This document shows positions 11,132 to 23,136 of a stretch of DNA of 64,000 bases, piece by piece. Position 1 is the stretch's first letter; each line of letters starts with the position of its first letter. The notes beneath the pieces were generated by a model. It made no database searches. It was not told where the DNA came from and saw only the letters and a list, made by a program, of their open reading frames with translations. The DNA is from Platycnemis pennipes. Lineage: Eukaryota; Arthropoda; Insecta; Odonata; Platycnemididae. Made by a program: the position numbers and the translations under genes. The DNA lies in assembly GCA_933228895.1 (NCBI GenBank), contig OW121856.1:18679805-18743804 (forward strand), given 5' to 3'.

Positions 11132-12090
11132 ACATTAATAAATATATTAATTATTATTTTGAAATGAACGCAGGTATGCTTGAATACGAAACTAACCAAC
11201 ACTACGGGACATAAACGTCTTCAAGTCATGAAAGGTAGAGGAAAACGACTCGTATGATTTCACAGATACTTCCGTTTACATTTAATTACGAGCTATACTG
11301 ATTCGATGCGGGCAGCCTAGTTTGTAAGGCATGTACCTCAACTCTACTAACTCATGTGAAGAGTACCACAAGATGTCTCCAAATGAGAATTATAACTCAA
11401 CGCATGCCTTACTAGCCAAAAAAATTATATTCCTATGTAGAAAATAAACATTCAGTAGCACGCTGCCTTACTAACACCCGTTTGTCATGGCCTGCGGATA
11501 CAGCGGCTTGAGGGCCCACCCCATCCAGGGGTATTCCCCGAAGCGTGGTCCACGATAGAGATTCCCAAGAATCAAGCACTTCATCGCCGTGTTTCCCCAC
11601 CGCTCTCTTCCCGGAAGCGTCCACGCCGAATACGGTCGGGTACGCGGAAATCTAATTCCGCAGACCCAACTTCCCCAAACCCAACCCGTGACTCCCTGGG
11701 GGGGCGAGACAACCGGAGTTGATACGCGATCGACTGGGACCTCAGAACAAAACTTGCTCGGCATAGCTCACTGCCACGAATGGGTCAGGGTTGATAACCC
11801 ACCAATCATCACACTACGAGCTTGCGAATATTAATTTAGCTTTCGTCTGTGCATCACCGCGAATAAAAAATAAAATTAACCCAAATTTTAGTGCAAGACT
11901 AGAAACACCCCGGATTCAGTGAGAAGATCGGCATACCATTTACGTAACCAATTGCCTTTTTCTAAGGATCTCATTATTTTTTTCCTTGGCAGTCCATTCA
12001 CATAATCTGAATCCATAAGCCATACTTCTCACTTATGCAGCTGGTGTGCATTGGCAGTAGTTTCCCTAGCGCAGTAAGTAGCCATATTAA
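11132..12090. other. No gene recognised
   Basis: AT-rich flanks surround a moderately GC-rich core at about 11470-11790. That core is open in several frames on both strands with no recognisable protein. Confidence 0.45.
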
Positions 12091-12160
12091 TTTACATCTA
12101 CACGATACCCTGAAAGCCACCGCGAGGGTGTGTGGAAGGGGGTGAAGATCACCAAAAATG
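12091..12160 (-). mobile_element. LINE-A terminal hairpin and tail
   Basis: Reads TTACATCTACACGATACCCTG, then the hairpin with inner CCACCGCGAGGGTG, then GGGGGTGAAGATCACCAAA. This is the minus-strand LINE-A end. One base of each outer arm has changed (GAAAG and GGAAG replace GCAAG and GGCAG). Confidence 0.7.
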
Positions 12161-14071
12161 TTTATTCGTTGATAATATAATGCCAGCTGTTCGCCCATAG
12201 TGCATATACATTTTCAACCAAACTGGCTCACAGTTAGATGCGCCATTATTAAGCATTCCGTGCGTATCCCTCGGAGTACCATTACTCCAGCTTGGCCACT
12301 ATTGGTATATTACATATAATGATTTATAACTGCGGAGAGCTGTCCCACGACATTAAAAAATACAGAACTCACGTTTTTCTGCACATTCATTTCCAACCAT
12401 CTCCCTTCACAAAGGCGCAATTTGAAAATCCAGTGAAAATTAAAGGGCAGGATTCACAAAGAACACTAACAAGTTTTACCAAGTTCGCTGCTTCCATTTT
12501 CACCCTCGCGGAGGCAGAGTCAAAGGGAGGATCCGGCTCATTGTGAACATGCGCCGGCATTCTTCCATTATAATTACGTTCCTTTTAACAGTGGCTGAGA
12601 AAAATAAAACTGAAAAGGCAGCTCCACCGCGGAGTCAACCACAAAATACAGCGCTGATGCTCTGCGATAGAGGCGTCGGGGAATGAAGTTGAGGCGTCGT
12701 CGGTCGGGAAAGGGAATCTCTCTCCCGGCGAGCGTTTAAACGCCCAGCCATTTAAATCCGTCCTTTAAAAGGAAGTCGGGACTTTTAATGCTCTCAGAAG
12801 ACGGACATCGTGAACCGTCGACATTACGGTCATTACCATCTCTGACGGTAAAAACATCGAATTAGTAGGTAATGCATTGCACAAGGTACGGGTACCACAC
12901 ATCCGATTAGAATAAAAAAACGTTTTTTTATCGCAATGAGGAATTAAGCACTCGAATTGCACAATTACGAAAGCTCATACTATTGTTTGGCATCCTTTTT
13001 CAAGCGTTGTCAAGTAAAAACAAATCAGAGCAGCTCATATGAAAATGAACAAGGACTTAAAATTTTAATAAAAAATAGAATTTTTCTGGTGCATAGGAAA
13101 GTCAGTCAAGATCGTCAGTTCAATGTACATGATTCGAAAAGTCAAGTTTAATACGATTATAAGATCGAGAAAAACTGAGCAGAGGACAAATACTAAGTTA
13201 GCCATATTTTAAGACAAATATTACACTTCAACCCTTTAGGTCATTAAAACACCTATTTCTACAACAATTACAAGAACATATTGACACAAACACTAATCAA
13301 CATTGGCATTTTTTATCTAGTACTCATTTTGCACCTAATTATTACCCATTCGGCAACACTCAAAACGCGCCCAGTGATTACGAAAGGCACCTGACCGAAA
13401 GGCCCCTGCAGCAGCGAGGCCCGCAGAAGATGGCGAAGACGTACAAGGGCCGAGGGAGGCCCCCGCGTGGGGCTTCACCCCACTACCGCAGGTTCAATGG
13501 CAGATGGGGAGCGGCCTAAAGACTGCTCTGGAAAGGTCTCGCGCGCGACAATCCGAATGCAACGCGGTTATAAATACGTCGCAACGAAGATAAAAAAAAC
13601 ATGTCCTGGCAACGCACCGACCGTGAGGGTGCAGGGGGCGGACGGAATTAAAACACGGAGCCGCCGCGGATATCTCTCGCACTCCTCCGAAAAGGACGCG
13701 ACCTTTTCGGTGCCCTCGGGAAAGGCTGGTTCGCTCCGGGGAGGCAAAGGGGAGTTTATCGCCAAAGGATTGAGGGGTAAAAAGAGCAACCCTCATGGGT
13801 TGCACTCTTCACAGCACGTCCCGATTTCCATGCCCTCCTAACCATCCAAAATCAAGTCAAAATAAGTTCATTTTCCCAGATAAAAACATATAAAATATAT
13901 ACAACACAATAACAATAACGAAGACAACAAAAACGTATTGGGGAGCCCTGTTCTGCGTACAGTTATCCTCTTCCGGGCTTGAGTTACTTCGAATAGTTCT
14001 TTCATCATTGCGTTCATCCTAACCATCTATTTCCACGTGACACTACATCTAACATGTTTATATGAATAAGT
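12161..14071. other. No gene recognised; GC-rich island at about 13380-13800
   Basis: Mostly AT-rich. The island at 13380-13800 has overlapping frames on both strands, the longest 124 codons on the plus strand, with no recognisable domain and a composition like the other islands. GCACCTGACCGAAAGGCCCC at its left edge has no match elsewhere that I noticed. Confidence 0.45.
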
Positions 14072-14206
14072 AGCATTGCAGCTCTTAGTTGCATGAAGGG
14101 GCACTCCCTTCATGCAACTAAGCATATGCACCATATATGGTAATCATCACCTCCTGCCACACACCCTAATGCCGGCTCGCAGGGTATTACGTAGACGTAG
14201 ATGTCC
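14072..14206 (+). mobile_element. LINE-A 3' end containing a perfect 17-bp-arm palindrome
   Basis: The right part has CACCTCCTGCCACACACCC, then GGCTCGCAGGGTATTACGTAGACGTAGATG, a diverged terminal hairpin with an intact tail. Just upstream, 14084-14100 and 14106-14122 form a perfect 17-bp inverted repeat around GCACT. The arm sequence TAGTTGCATG is the LINE-A 3'-UTR sequence normally present once at this distance from the hairpin, so it has been inverted and duplicated here. Confidence 0.7.
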
Positions 14207-15473
14207 TTCCGACTAAAAGATCCATTAGAGCAGAAATTAATATACCTCATGAACAATCCAAATACACATTGAAATGTCAACCATATTAACTTCAATGGCT
14301 CAAAAAGTGAAAAGGGGAGTCTAGGACAGCACACCCAATGAACAGTGGAAGAGGGCGAGAATGGTAGTCACTAGGGAAAGCAGCTTCCTTTCATGCCTTG
14401 ACAGTGTGTGGTCCAGGCGAGAGCTGAAAAAGGAAGCAGTGCATCAACTGCCGAGGAAATGCGTCCAGGCGCGGAAAGGCTTGGGATTTGGATCCAGAGT
14501 CTAGCCGTGCGAAGCCTAGTCTAACCGGTAGAATCATACCTACTTGTTCTTCCAATGAGTTCTCCACTCTCTTTCACAACAGAATCCAGATGCTAATAGG
14601 GGCGTCAATATATCTCCATAGACACAGGTGCTTACTCACACAAACATGAACAAATGCACCAGAGGAAGATAGAGAAATGTCCGATTAAGAAACAATTCCA
14701 GTTAGATTTTATCAACGACTGACGCCACCCACTGCACATTAGATTTGACCATAAAAAGTGCGTAGAGGACCAATAACCTAGATATGGAGGAAACCAAATA
14801 TTCTTATAGGAACAAATTATAATATACATTATTATTACCTCATATTTCACCTCTGTTGCGGACTAGGTCAGATGTACCGCGATTTCCAATGCATAGAAAT
14901 TATGTTGCTAAAACTGTGAATTCCGAATGCAAAAGGCATAAATATTCAGGTTATCGGATAGGAAATATAGGATAAGTTCACTAGCTAATAATTCACCGGG
15001 TGTTGAACAAGTTGACATTTAAGCCCTCACTTGTAGTCAAGAGGCGACATTCGAAAAATCCCAGAACGGGACGGAGCATTGTCATGTATTTCCGGCCCGC
15101 GCCGTCGAATCAAAGTACACAGAGATGGATGATATGACCAAATAAAATGAATTTTGGTTGATATTTACTGAGAATCATAACAATTAACAAACGACGGAGT
15201 TGCACATCATTCAATAGGACTTCAATTACGCTAGAACATAATTAAGTAGAAGAATACATCACAACCTGAATTGTAACTGGCATTGACTCTATAAGATAAG
15301 CATTAGTCATTAACAATAATGGAAATAACTCAATACATCGACGACTGAATGCAAAAATAGAGTAAATTTCCTAAAGATGAAAAATTCTGGAAGATATTAA
15401 GTCCAAAAGCCGATTGAAGGAAAAATCAATTGGTATCAAAATTATGTCCATATCGTAGATTATTTATTCTTTT
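14207..15473. other. No gene recognised
   Basis: AT-rich DNA. Short frames only; no tRNA-like box pair, no inverted ends and no similarity to the other repeats was seen. Confidence 0.45.
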
Positions 15474-15999
15474 AATGGGGGCGTTTACTCAGAACCGAAA
15501 TCGCAATTTTGTACACGAAATCGTTTGATGGAAACAAAAATAGAATTTTAGTGAAAAAATTAATCTTCTGACCACAACCATTCACTCATAAATCAAAAAT
15601 TAAAATAAGCAAAAGGTGACGCCCACCAAAAAAGCTGCTGTGATAACATAGGCGTCATTTTCCTCCCGTCCTTGTCTGTTTTTAGGGGAAGGGAAGGGAG
15701 CGGAGGGGGGTTCTCGGAAGGTCTGCACGCCCAGATGCTGTCGCAACTGTCCTATTGACAGAGTCAACTGTGTCCCCCCCATTGCGATAAGGCAAAGTAT
15801 CTTCGCGGGCTCAGTTGTGATTGGACGAAGTCGAGATACGTCAAGAGGTTGCACCACGCCCACTTTTCCGAAAGGGTTAAAAACATCAGTTTTTCGCCGC
15901 TTATAACTCGATAAATAATTCACGGATCAGAAAACGGAAAAACACGGGTATTTTTATTTTACAAACTCTGAAATAAAAAATATGGTGAACGACCCCATT
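15474..15999 (+). mobile_element. AATGGGG-ended repeat (about 530 bp), copy 1
   Basis: Aligns over its length with 27821-28352: shared blocks include GAATTTTAGTGAAA, AAGCAAAAGGTGA, CTGTCGCAAC, CTTCGCGG, CACTTTTCCGAA and CAGTTTTTCGCCGCTTAT. The ends AATGGGGGCGTTTAC and the complement of ACGACCCCATT are short inverted repeats. The middle holds a purine/pyrimidine-biased block that differs between copies. No transposase remains. It is probably a non-autonomous DNA element; I could not assign a target duplication. Confidence 0.7.
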
Positions 16000-16924
16000 G
16001 GCTTTCGGACTTGCATTTCTTCCCGAAATTTTCATCGGCTAGCGAGGCGAAAGTTAAAAACCACGAGTCCACAAAAGCAATAAGAGCATATTATGGTGCT
16101 CCGCTCGAATGTGCCGTGGCTGGCGTCCGCAAATCTGTCCGGCCGCAGGCGACGCTAGGCGCCGGCGCCCATCTCGGCGGAGGTGCCTTCGGCCCGAGCA
16201 CGCCGAGAAAGAGCGGACCCCGGCGAAAGCAGACGACGCCCTGCGGGAAACCTCAAAGCCTTTAATCGCCGCAGACGCCGGTTCGAGTGAAGGGCTTGCC
16301 GCCTGAGATGATGGGGAGGCCGAAAAAACATAGGGATGGCTGCGAGGGGGCGGTGTGGAGGGGGTGGGTGAAGGGGGGAGGTGAGGGAGGGAGGAGGAGG
16401 AGGAGGCGGCCGGCACGAAGGGTCCCGCGGCAGCCAAGCTGCTTGGAAGAGGTACGCCTGCGAGCGAATGCACCGCACATAGTGAGGTCTTCGCGTCTCT
16501 CCTCGTCCGTTCCTTACACCATTCCATTCGGAAGTTATCACAAGGCTACAACGCATTCTGGCATCGCGATGAAACTTTCTTATCAAATACGACAGCCATG
16601 TGAGGTAACCAATTCAAACAATTTCATGAATGAATTTGGTGCGAAGGATTTAGCCATGCGTAGTCAGTGGCGACTAAACCTTTCATATTTCACTGCGTTG
16701 TTGTTGCTCAACGTGAATACGTAATGCTTGGTGAAACTGTGGACCATAAAGAATAGTTAAAGGGGGTGAAACCCGAAAGATGTTCCCTTCATGAGTAAAT
16801 TCCTTTATGCCCCACTATTCAGAGAAATAACGCATGATATTATCAGTTTTCCGATTCATTCAATTACCTAATGAGATAAGAATATTAACCAAATACTGAA
16901 GCGCGTCCCTTGCAAAAAGGGTCG
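16000..16924. other. GC-rich island at about 16090-16480, no gene recognised
   Basis: The island has long overlapping open frames on both strands (up to 157 codons) made of low-complexity Pro/Ser/Arg or Gly/Arg codons, including a run of GGAGGA. This argues against a conserved protein. A CpG-rich regulatory island or first exon is possible but not shown. The flanks are AT-rich. Confidence 0.4.
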
Positions 16925-17402
16925 CGGTGACCTAGTTGGCAGAGCGCTGGGCTACGAACTTGAAGGTCCCGGGTTCAAATCCTCGTGAAGCCTTTTCGGA
17001 CACCCCCACCAAAAATCCTTGCAGTGCGATGTTCTGATTGCCAAAACTACGTGGGAAATTGTGGGTGGCCCAGGGGAAAGAATTTACTCCCCTGACCAAC
17101 GGTAAATGTGTGAATTTCACACGCCAGTGACTTAGTACGGGGTGAGCTCTCCCCTCACTTATGAAACCAACCTTCCGGTTGAACACCGGAGTTCAGTGGA
17201 AAACCGGTCCCCACTTGAGTGCCTAGTGGAGGACATTTCAAGTTCAGTACTCCGTCCGTCGGATGGGACGTCGACACTGAGTTTCTCTCCACCCTTACTC
17301 CGTTCCCTGAAAACTCCTACCATTACCCAATTACCCACCTATCATAAATGGCGCAAATGACCTCAGCTGTCGGTCGCCTCCCCTGAATAACCAACCAACT
17401 TG
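16925..17402 (+). mobile_element. tRNA-derived SINE with long conserved body
   Basis: The head has an A box (TGACCTAGTTGG), the arm GCGCTGGGCTACGAA and a B box (GGTTCAAATCC, one change from GGTTCGANTCC). The cloverleaf does not close, so it is not a working tRNA. The body is about 400 bp and contains CCGTCGGATGGGACGT at 17256-17271, a block I recall from other invertebrate SINE-like repeats. Near the right end it passes through ATTACCCAATTACCCACC. The right boundary is approximate. Confidence 0.65.
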
Positions 17403-19267
17403 AACACTGAGTTCCCTCCTAATGAAAAAAGGACATTATTCCATCACCTTCATATACTATGACACGTAATGTTATCGAATACTGAATTTCACATTACAGG
17501 CGAGACCAAATTCACCAAGATATCACTTTCTACAACACAAATCAAAAGCATCCTGACAATAATTAACTTTCAACTATCACTCCAGGAAGCATTTCTCTCT
17601 CTTAAAAACAGTTCCGACGCATATAATAGAAAATGGCCATTCTTTCCCCATTTCTTCGACGAAACATCCACCCACTCTAAAGCTACGTCTATAACGCCTC
17701 CGATAACTCATACGCTCACAAGATCTATTATAAAATAGTAAAAGAGAGGGAAGCGAGCGGACCTTTGGGGTTGTGGGGTATGGTGTTCCCTGAGACAAGT
17801 CGAGGGGCTGCGGAACGGTGGCAGCTTCAATCATTCATAGTCCAAGATGGCGGGCGGGCGTCGAGAAGCAACAAAGGAACCAGACCAGAAAATCCCCATT
17901 CCAGAAAAACGAAATTTTCCACGCCAGGAGCTCATGAAGGAAAGGAAACTGAGGAAACTTGGCAACGTCGACGAAAATTCCGAGTTTTTCGATTCCACGA
18001 ATACGAACTTCAAATGTTGAGGTTCGCACTTCGATTGAGCATTTTACCGATAATTCAGTCGACTTCTCTTCTTGAGATTTCTCCTAGCTAAGACGAGAAG
18101 AACAATGCCCAAAAGTGTATTCTTATCCTTATCTTTAAAGAAACTTTTCCCCGCTTCAAAAAGCATATAAATTTTTATCAATCCACACATTCCTTTCAGA
18201 ATTATTGCGAAATGATATTTTTTCTAATATTTTAGCGTAATAGGGATGTAACCAAAAGAAGAGCCAGCCACTCAGCTACTTGGCAAACACACACATGGAA
18301 GCTCAACATTTTCAACTAGCAGGCATACTTGTCAACTACAAACCAACCATTCCATGCAGAAAAGATGATTACATGTTCTACATGATCTATTAAAATAGCA
18401 CACGCGCATGAGGAAGCCATCACCAGCTTTGCCTCTCCTGTGTCCCAGCAGCCAAGTAGCACTTGGGGAGTTGGAAAAGAAACAATTGTTTGAAGGAGGC
18501 CTCTGCGGGTCTATTCTGGTGCGCGCCTGTGAACTCGGGGGGCGAGCTCTCCCACAAGGTGAACAGAGCTGTCTCATCAAGATGACGTTTTTTATTACGC
18601 AGCAACGCATCCATTCGTTGCATTCACCAAGTGTCTGTTTGGGGATGGTTCCACCCGGCAACACCCTTTTGAGATGTCTCGCTGGGTAGACGCTAATAAG
18701 GGAGAATTTGAATTCCAGCTCGGCGTCTGTGCATGGTGCAGGTGAGCCACAGCGGAATATCGGCGCCGAAGCATATTGGTTAGAGACATCCGTGTGGATC
18801 GAGTCGAGGGCTAATGTCTCCCCACGTCCAGTTTCCTCACTACGATCTGTGAGCCGATCTGAGGACAACTCGGCCAAAGCAATGCCATTCGCTGCAACCA
18901 AGACAATCCAAACCACAGAACCCACACGGAGATTTGTTGTAATTTGTGGTTTTCTTATTATTTCATTTTCTTAAGAATTCGTACAGTCACGTTCACGATA
19001 CGAGAACTCAATCAACATAAAGATTATTACGTCACCATAACTTGGATACCTATACACATAACGATTAATACTTCTTTTGTTTTTGCGCATGAGAAATTGG
19101 TCACTCTAACAATATTTTTAGGTTGGGAATAATTATCAGATCATAGGTTAGAGTACAGATTAAATCTTCGGCAGAAATTTAAACGTAGCTTAACTGAAGA
19201 TTTTAGATACATATTAAGAGCACCTGCGTATTATGCTAGATTGATCAGATAAATAAGATTAGACAGA
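17403..19267. other. No gene recognised
   Basis: AT-rich at both ends with mixed composition at 17750-18000 and 18400-18920. The longest frame (minus strand, 18332-18925) starts only with a GTG codon and crosses what looks like a diverged LINE-A hairpin near 18640-18690 (CCACCCGGCAACACCCTTTTGAG). I therefore do not call it a gene. Confidence 0.45.
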
Positions 19268-19624
19268 TAGATTGTCGTACTGATAGTTTCAAATTGATTT
19301 TTCTCACGCACTATAAGGGAACACAATAGGCAGAATAGCAAAGGGATAGGTACGTGAAATATTGTTCGAGTAGACTGTAATGCATGAGGCACGTATTAAC
19401 ATTACTTACCCGTGCACGGTAGGTAAATACAGATAAAAATATTTCCAATAATGCAATAATCCCTTTATTAATATGTAGATACTAGCCATCTAGCTGCTTA
19501 TGACCCGATTATCTAGTATGTCTCCATTAAATATCCTAGTTGCATGTCAAAAGTGAATGTTTGGTTGATCTTCATCCCCTGCCACTCACCCTCGCGGTGG
19601 TTAGCAGGGTATCTTGATAAATGC
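19268..19624 (+). mobile_element. LINE-A 3' end with RT C-terminal relic
   Basis: Starts with AGATTGTCGTACTGATAG, where the family codes a C-R-T-x-R stretch before the SFSPRTI motif, here decayed. It then has GGCAGAATAGCAAAGGGATAG and the 3' UTR shared with 40922-41280 and 54885-55288. It ends in the terminal hairpin at 19576-19609 with both stems present. The tail beyond it is mutated. Confidence 0.75.
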
Positions 19625-19989
19625 CAGTCTCGATACACCTCTGCCTTATATATTTCCTCCCGAATTTAATTCTTCTACAAACCGTGTGACGGCGTTTGGA
19701 CTGAAACAAATGTCTTCTGCTTAGATACAATTTTAGGCGTCACCATCTCGGTCATCTGAAGCTGAGAAGGCCAGATTAAGATGCGGGAGCGTCATCGCGA
19801 CCAAATCGAGAAACCACCTCGCGGTCGCCTACAAGGAGTGGGGGTGGTGCAGGGCGCGCATCGCACTCGAAAGGGCAAGCACAAGGCAGATCCATTGCAT
19901 CCGAAGCAACTGCATTCCGAAACTCATGTCATGCTACAAAAAACTAAGTGGCATGCCCACACATTCTGCAGTTTCAATTACGGGATAAA

Positions 19990-20090
19990 AATCAGAATAC
20001 CACAGAGAGAAGGCGGCAGGCGGGTGAGGCAGCTCTAGTCTAGGAACTAAAAGATCTTCAGTTCAAATCTCCACTTAATGCCTCAGGGGG
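19990..20090 (+). mobile_element. Possible tRNA-like SINE head
   Basis: ATACCACAGAGAGAAGG is followed by GTGAGGCAGCTCTAGTC and a B-box-like GTTCAAATCTCC. CCACAGAGA also precedes the tRNA-like unit at 50228. The A box is poor, so this is a weak call. Confidence 0.3.
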
Positions 20091-21134
20091 CGTTCATCCC
20101 CTCCACTACAACAGCGCCGACAGAAATTGTCATCCCAAAATAAATAGGCAACATTTGATGAATACCAAGGTAAGTCGAAATGGTGTGAAGGCGAAAGAAT
20201 CATAAGAGTCGCCCCTTCCCCAGCTGAACGACGGTGGGTAAACTCGCCCAGCTTTAGGTCCACCTGGGAACTATGTCCCAACCACCACAACTTGCTAGGC
20301 GAGGCAGGAATTGATTTTGTTCCACATACACACGGGAGCGGGGGCTAACGGGCCTCAGGCCCTGAGCAGAGGCGGAGAATATGGGTTACTAGGGGGAGAG
20401 GGGGGCGGATTTCATACGAGGGGCGTCCTCCGCGGACAGCGATGAAGAAGAGGTCGCGACTCCAGTTGCAGGGGGAGTAGTAGTCGAAGCGAATTGTGGG
20501 CGAGAAGAAACAAAGCAGCGGCGGCGGCGTCGGCCTGTGGCACCGCACCACGCCCCCATCCCCCAGGGAGGAGGAATGCACTGTTGCCACGTCTCTGCCG
20601 CCGGCGCTCTATTTAGGACGCGCGGTGGGCGGGAAAAGTCAGGGCCGGCCTACGTACACCACCGAGAAGGGGCCCATGTGTGAATGCGGCCCGATCCAAT
20701 CGCGAGGACGGCAAAAGTGATATAGAGGCACTTTTGACGAGATTCTTGACCAGTGGGATATGGCCGAGCAAGGGAGCGAAGCAATCGAAGATTAAAATGT
20801 GTACAAGTGTGGAAGTCGTCCATCACGAACTACGTTCCATCAGTTGCTCGGAGCAACGAGTCACGAGCACGGACAAAAGGCGAAAGTGGATCACGGATGA
20901 GCCGCCACAGAATTGGTCACCAATATCCAAGAATATCATTCTAATACAAAGACATACGGCCTTCGACCCGAGGTTCTCTAGCGACCTGACCCTGTTCCCA
21001 TTGAAGAGAGGCGCTACTCAATTCGAGGAAAAGCGTTACCAGTGGACGATTAGAACCGCGAGTAAGACCACCTACAAGAGAGGATAAGACAGTAAAACCA
21101 CCCCATGAGAGACATATTTGGGAGCAGAAAAATT
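20091..21134. other. GC-rich island at about 20330-20720, no gene recognised
   Basis: The island contains CACGCCCCC, GGGCGGGAAAA (an E2F-like site) and CTATTTAGG within 120 bp (20548-20650), so it could include a promoter. No coding exon beside it can be supported. The frame at 20680-21087 has no recognisable domain. Confidence 0.35.
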
Positions 21135-21734
21135 GTCCGCTATTTAGAGAGGTTCGGAATTAGGACAGGCTTATCTATGTAGTAATTCCGAAAAAAAATA
21201 AAATATATATGCATTTCTTACGTTGAATTAATTTTTTTGGAATCGTTGAAAAATAAATACTACTCTCGTATGGCAAATATGAAACAATTATGCGTTTTTT
21301 ATCCATATAATAGTTTTTTTATCCATTTATTCATCATGATCAAAACAAGATCAGAGAACGCGGCCTACTGAAAGGAGATAGGTAGCATTCCAGTAAGCAG
21401 TGAGTGGAAAGGAAACAGGCAGGAGCTTGATATCGTATATAGACAACGGATTGCTCCCGATTCGCTAAGATAAAGTTTTTTTCTGGAAAGGTTCCTGAGA
21501 TACACATATTTGTTTCAAGAAATCGGTTTTCATGTTCTGGGGATGAGAAATATTCACAGGGTAGCCCGTAGTGTGCGTCCGTTAACTCATGGGAATATGT
21601 TTCTGTCAGTTGCCGCGTTTACAGAGTGTCCGGCTATTTGGAGATGTTAGTTCGATAAGCCTCCATGTTCTGTCGCTGGGGATTGAAAAAATGTCCGTTT
21701 CTAGGATGCGTCCGCTATTTGGAGGTGTAAGTTA
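21135..21734 (+). repeat. Dispersed triplicate motif GTCCGCTATTTGGAG
   Basis: GTCCGCTATTTAGAG starts at 21135, GTCCGGCTATTTGGAGATGT at 21628 and GTCCGCTATTTGGAGGTGTA at 21710, all in the same orientation. The last two share another TAGTT/AAGTT block downstream. They are probably remnants of an older tandem or dispersed repeat. Confidence 0.55.
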
Positions 21735-22381
21735 AGGGAAATTAGACTGTTTTCTATAGGGATCGAATATTCCGGCGTGGGCGGGAAGTGTGCGCAATTG
21801 GAAAAAGGGTCCTTTGATCCCCAAGAGAGTCCGCCCACAGCGCCGGCGACCGCAGCCCCACGTGGCATGCTTGCCAATTTTCCCGCGCCAGTGTGATCGC
21901 AGACAACGCCCCCACGTCGAAGACGGTTCCTGCAGCACATTCCACACGATATGCCTTGGTAACCCTTTTGCCAATACACACTACAGTGAAGGCACGACGG
22001 AAAGGCTAGTTCCATTCCTAAATAAACAACGATCACTACGATGTTGATTGATACTACGCCAGAGAACATTGCACCCGCTCACACACTGCGGAGACGTTAG
22101 CGGGATTACTAGCGCGGACTTGGGTCCTTCGAGGGATACGCAGAATTCGTGGCGAGGCAACCACGAGGTTACCGCGGCCAACGCTGAGAACTCACAGGTT
22201 TCTGGCTGGTTTCCGAACTGCAGCAGAAAAGAGCGAATAGCACTGACGGAGTTGAAACAGCGAATCAGAATGATGCGCTGCCATGAAGAGATAGAGGGGT
22301 CAGGCCCCACTATTCAAATTTGGCCCCCATTGCTGCGTTATCACCGCCGCTGTTGTAATTTTTGTTTCACTAGAAAAATCA
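21735..22381. other. No gene recognised
   Basis: Moderately GC-rich. Frames overlap on both strands, the longest being 176 codons at 22048-22578, which runs into the MITE at 22382, so it is not a gene. No other repeat family was recognised. Confidence 0.45.
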
Positions 22382-22622
22382 TTAACACACTCAATGCTGG
22401 CCTATTTCATGAAAACTTATTCATGTACGAAAGTTTTTTTTTCTTTTATATGAATAAATACATTATTATAAATGCTTTAAACATAAAAATCTTGCAATAT
22501 AATAATAATTTTTTACTTAGCAATGAACATAACGGGACCCCATGCCTAGACGTCAAGGCATCCCCAATCCCAGGGTAACGAGGCATGCCTTGAATTCAAG
22601 GCATCCGCGTTGAGTGTGTTAA
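22382..22622. mobile_element. piggyBac-like MITE with TTAA ends
   Basis: The 241-bp segment begins TTAACACACTCAATGC and ends with GCGTTGAGTGTGTTAA, the near-exact inverted complement. TTAA at both edges is the target site of piggyBac-type transposons. An AT-rich core is followed by a 20-bp perfect palindrome (22585-22604, centred on GAATTC) and an inverted GACGTCAAGGCATCC-like block. No transposase is present. The superfamily call rests on TTAA and the end sequence only. Confidence 0.7.
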
Positions 22623-23057
22623 TACAATAGGAGAGCTTAAAAATCGAATTCTAATGCCGGACAACACCAGTTCGTTTCTGATCAAATTCCGTAGCTTTAT
22701 CAAACCAAAACTGATCCCAACCAAAGAGTATTGGAGAGCGGAAATAGCCGGCGACAGAGATTAGTTGGCAAGCCACTAATGATTAGCGTATTTGGAGCGA
22801 CACGGTGCCACAAGCATAGTAGAAGTTTTATATAGAATTGGCAACTATGTCTAGACAATTTTAACAACAGCTTCAACCATGCACGACACTCGACACTGGG
22901 GCATTAGCACTCCGAGCGGTTGCCTGCCTCCCCATTGTTTCATAGTTGGCATAAATTAGAATATTACAAAATAGTCAACTGATAGAATGAAATTTATTCC
23001 ATATCATTGTAATAGTATAATGTAATCTCTCATTAGGTAGATAGTAGAAGGAAATGT
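22623..23057. other. No gene recognised
   Basis: Unassigned AT-rich sequence directly after the piggyBac-like MITE; no repeat boxes seen. Confidence 0.45.
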
Positions 23058-23136
23058 TAGTGCACGTACATGCGTAGTGAATGTTAGGTAATAACACCCT
23101 CGCGCTGGATTGCAGGGTAGTAGGTAGAAATAGATA
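23058..23136 (+). mobile_element. LINE-A terminal hairpin, degraded
   Basis: GCACGTACATGCGTAGTGAATGT is followed by ACACCCTCGCGCTGGATTGCAGGGTAGTAGGTAGAAATAGAT. The right half of the hairpin and the tail are recognisable. The left outer arm CCCTGCC has been lost, so the hairpin cannot close. Confidence 0.55.

Noticed and set aside
18332..18925. Longest frame in the window (197 codons, minus strand), beginning with a hydrophobic stretch like a signal peptide
   Set aside because: The first codon is GTG rather than ATG, no splice signals fit, and the frame crosses a likely diverged LINE-A hairpin near 18640-18690.
22048..22578. 176-codon plus-strand gene
   Set aside because: Its last third is inside the piggyBac-like MITE; the rest shows no domain.
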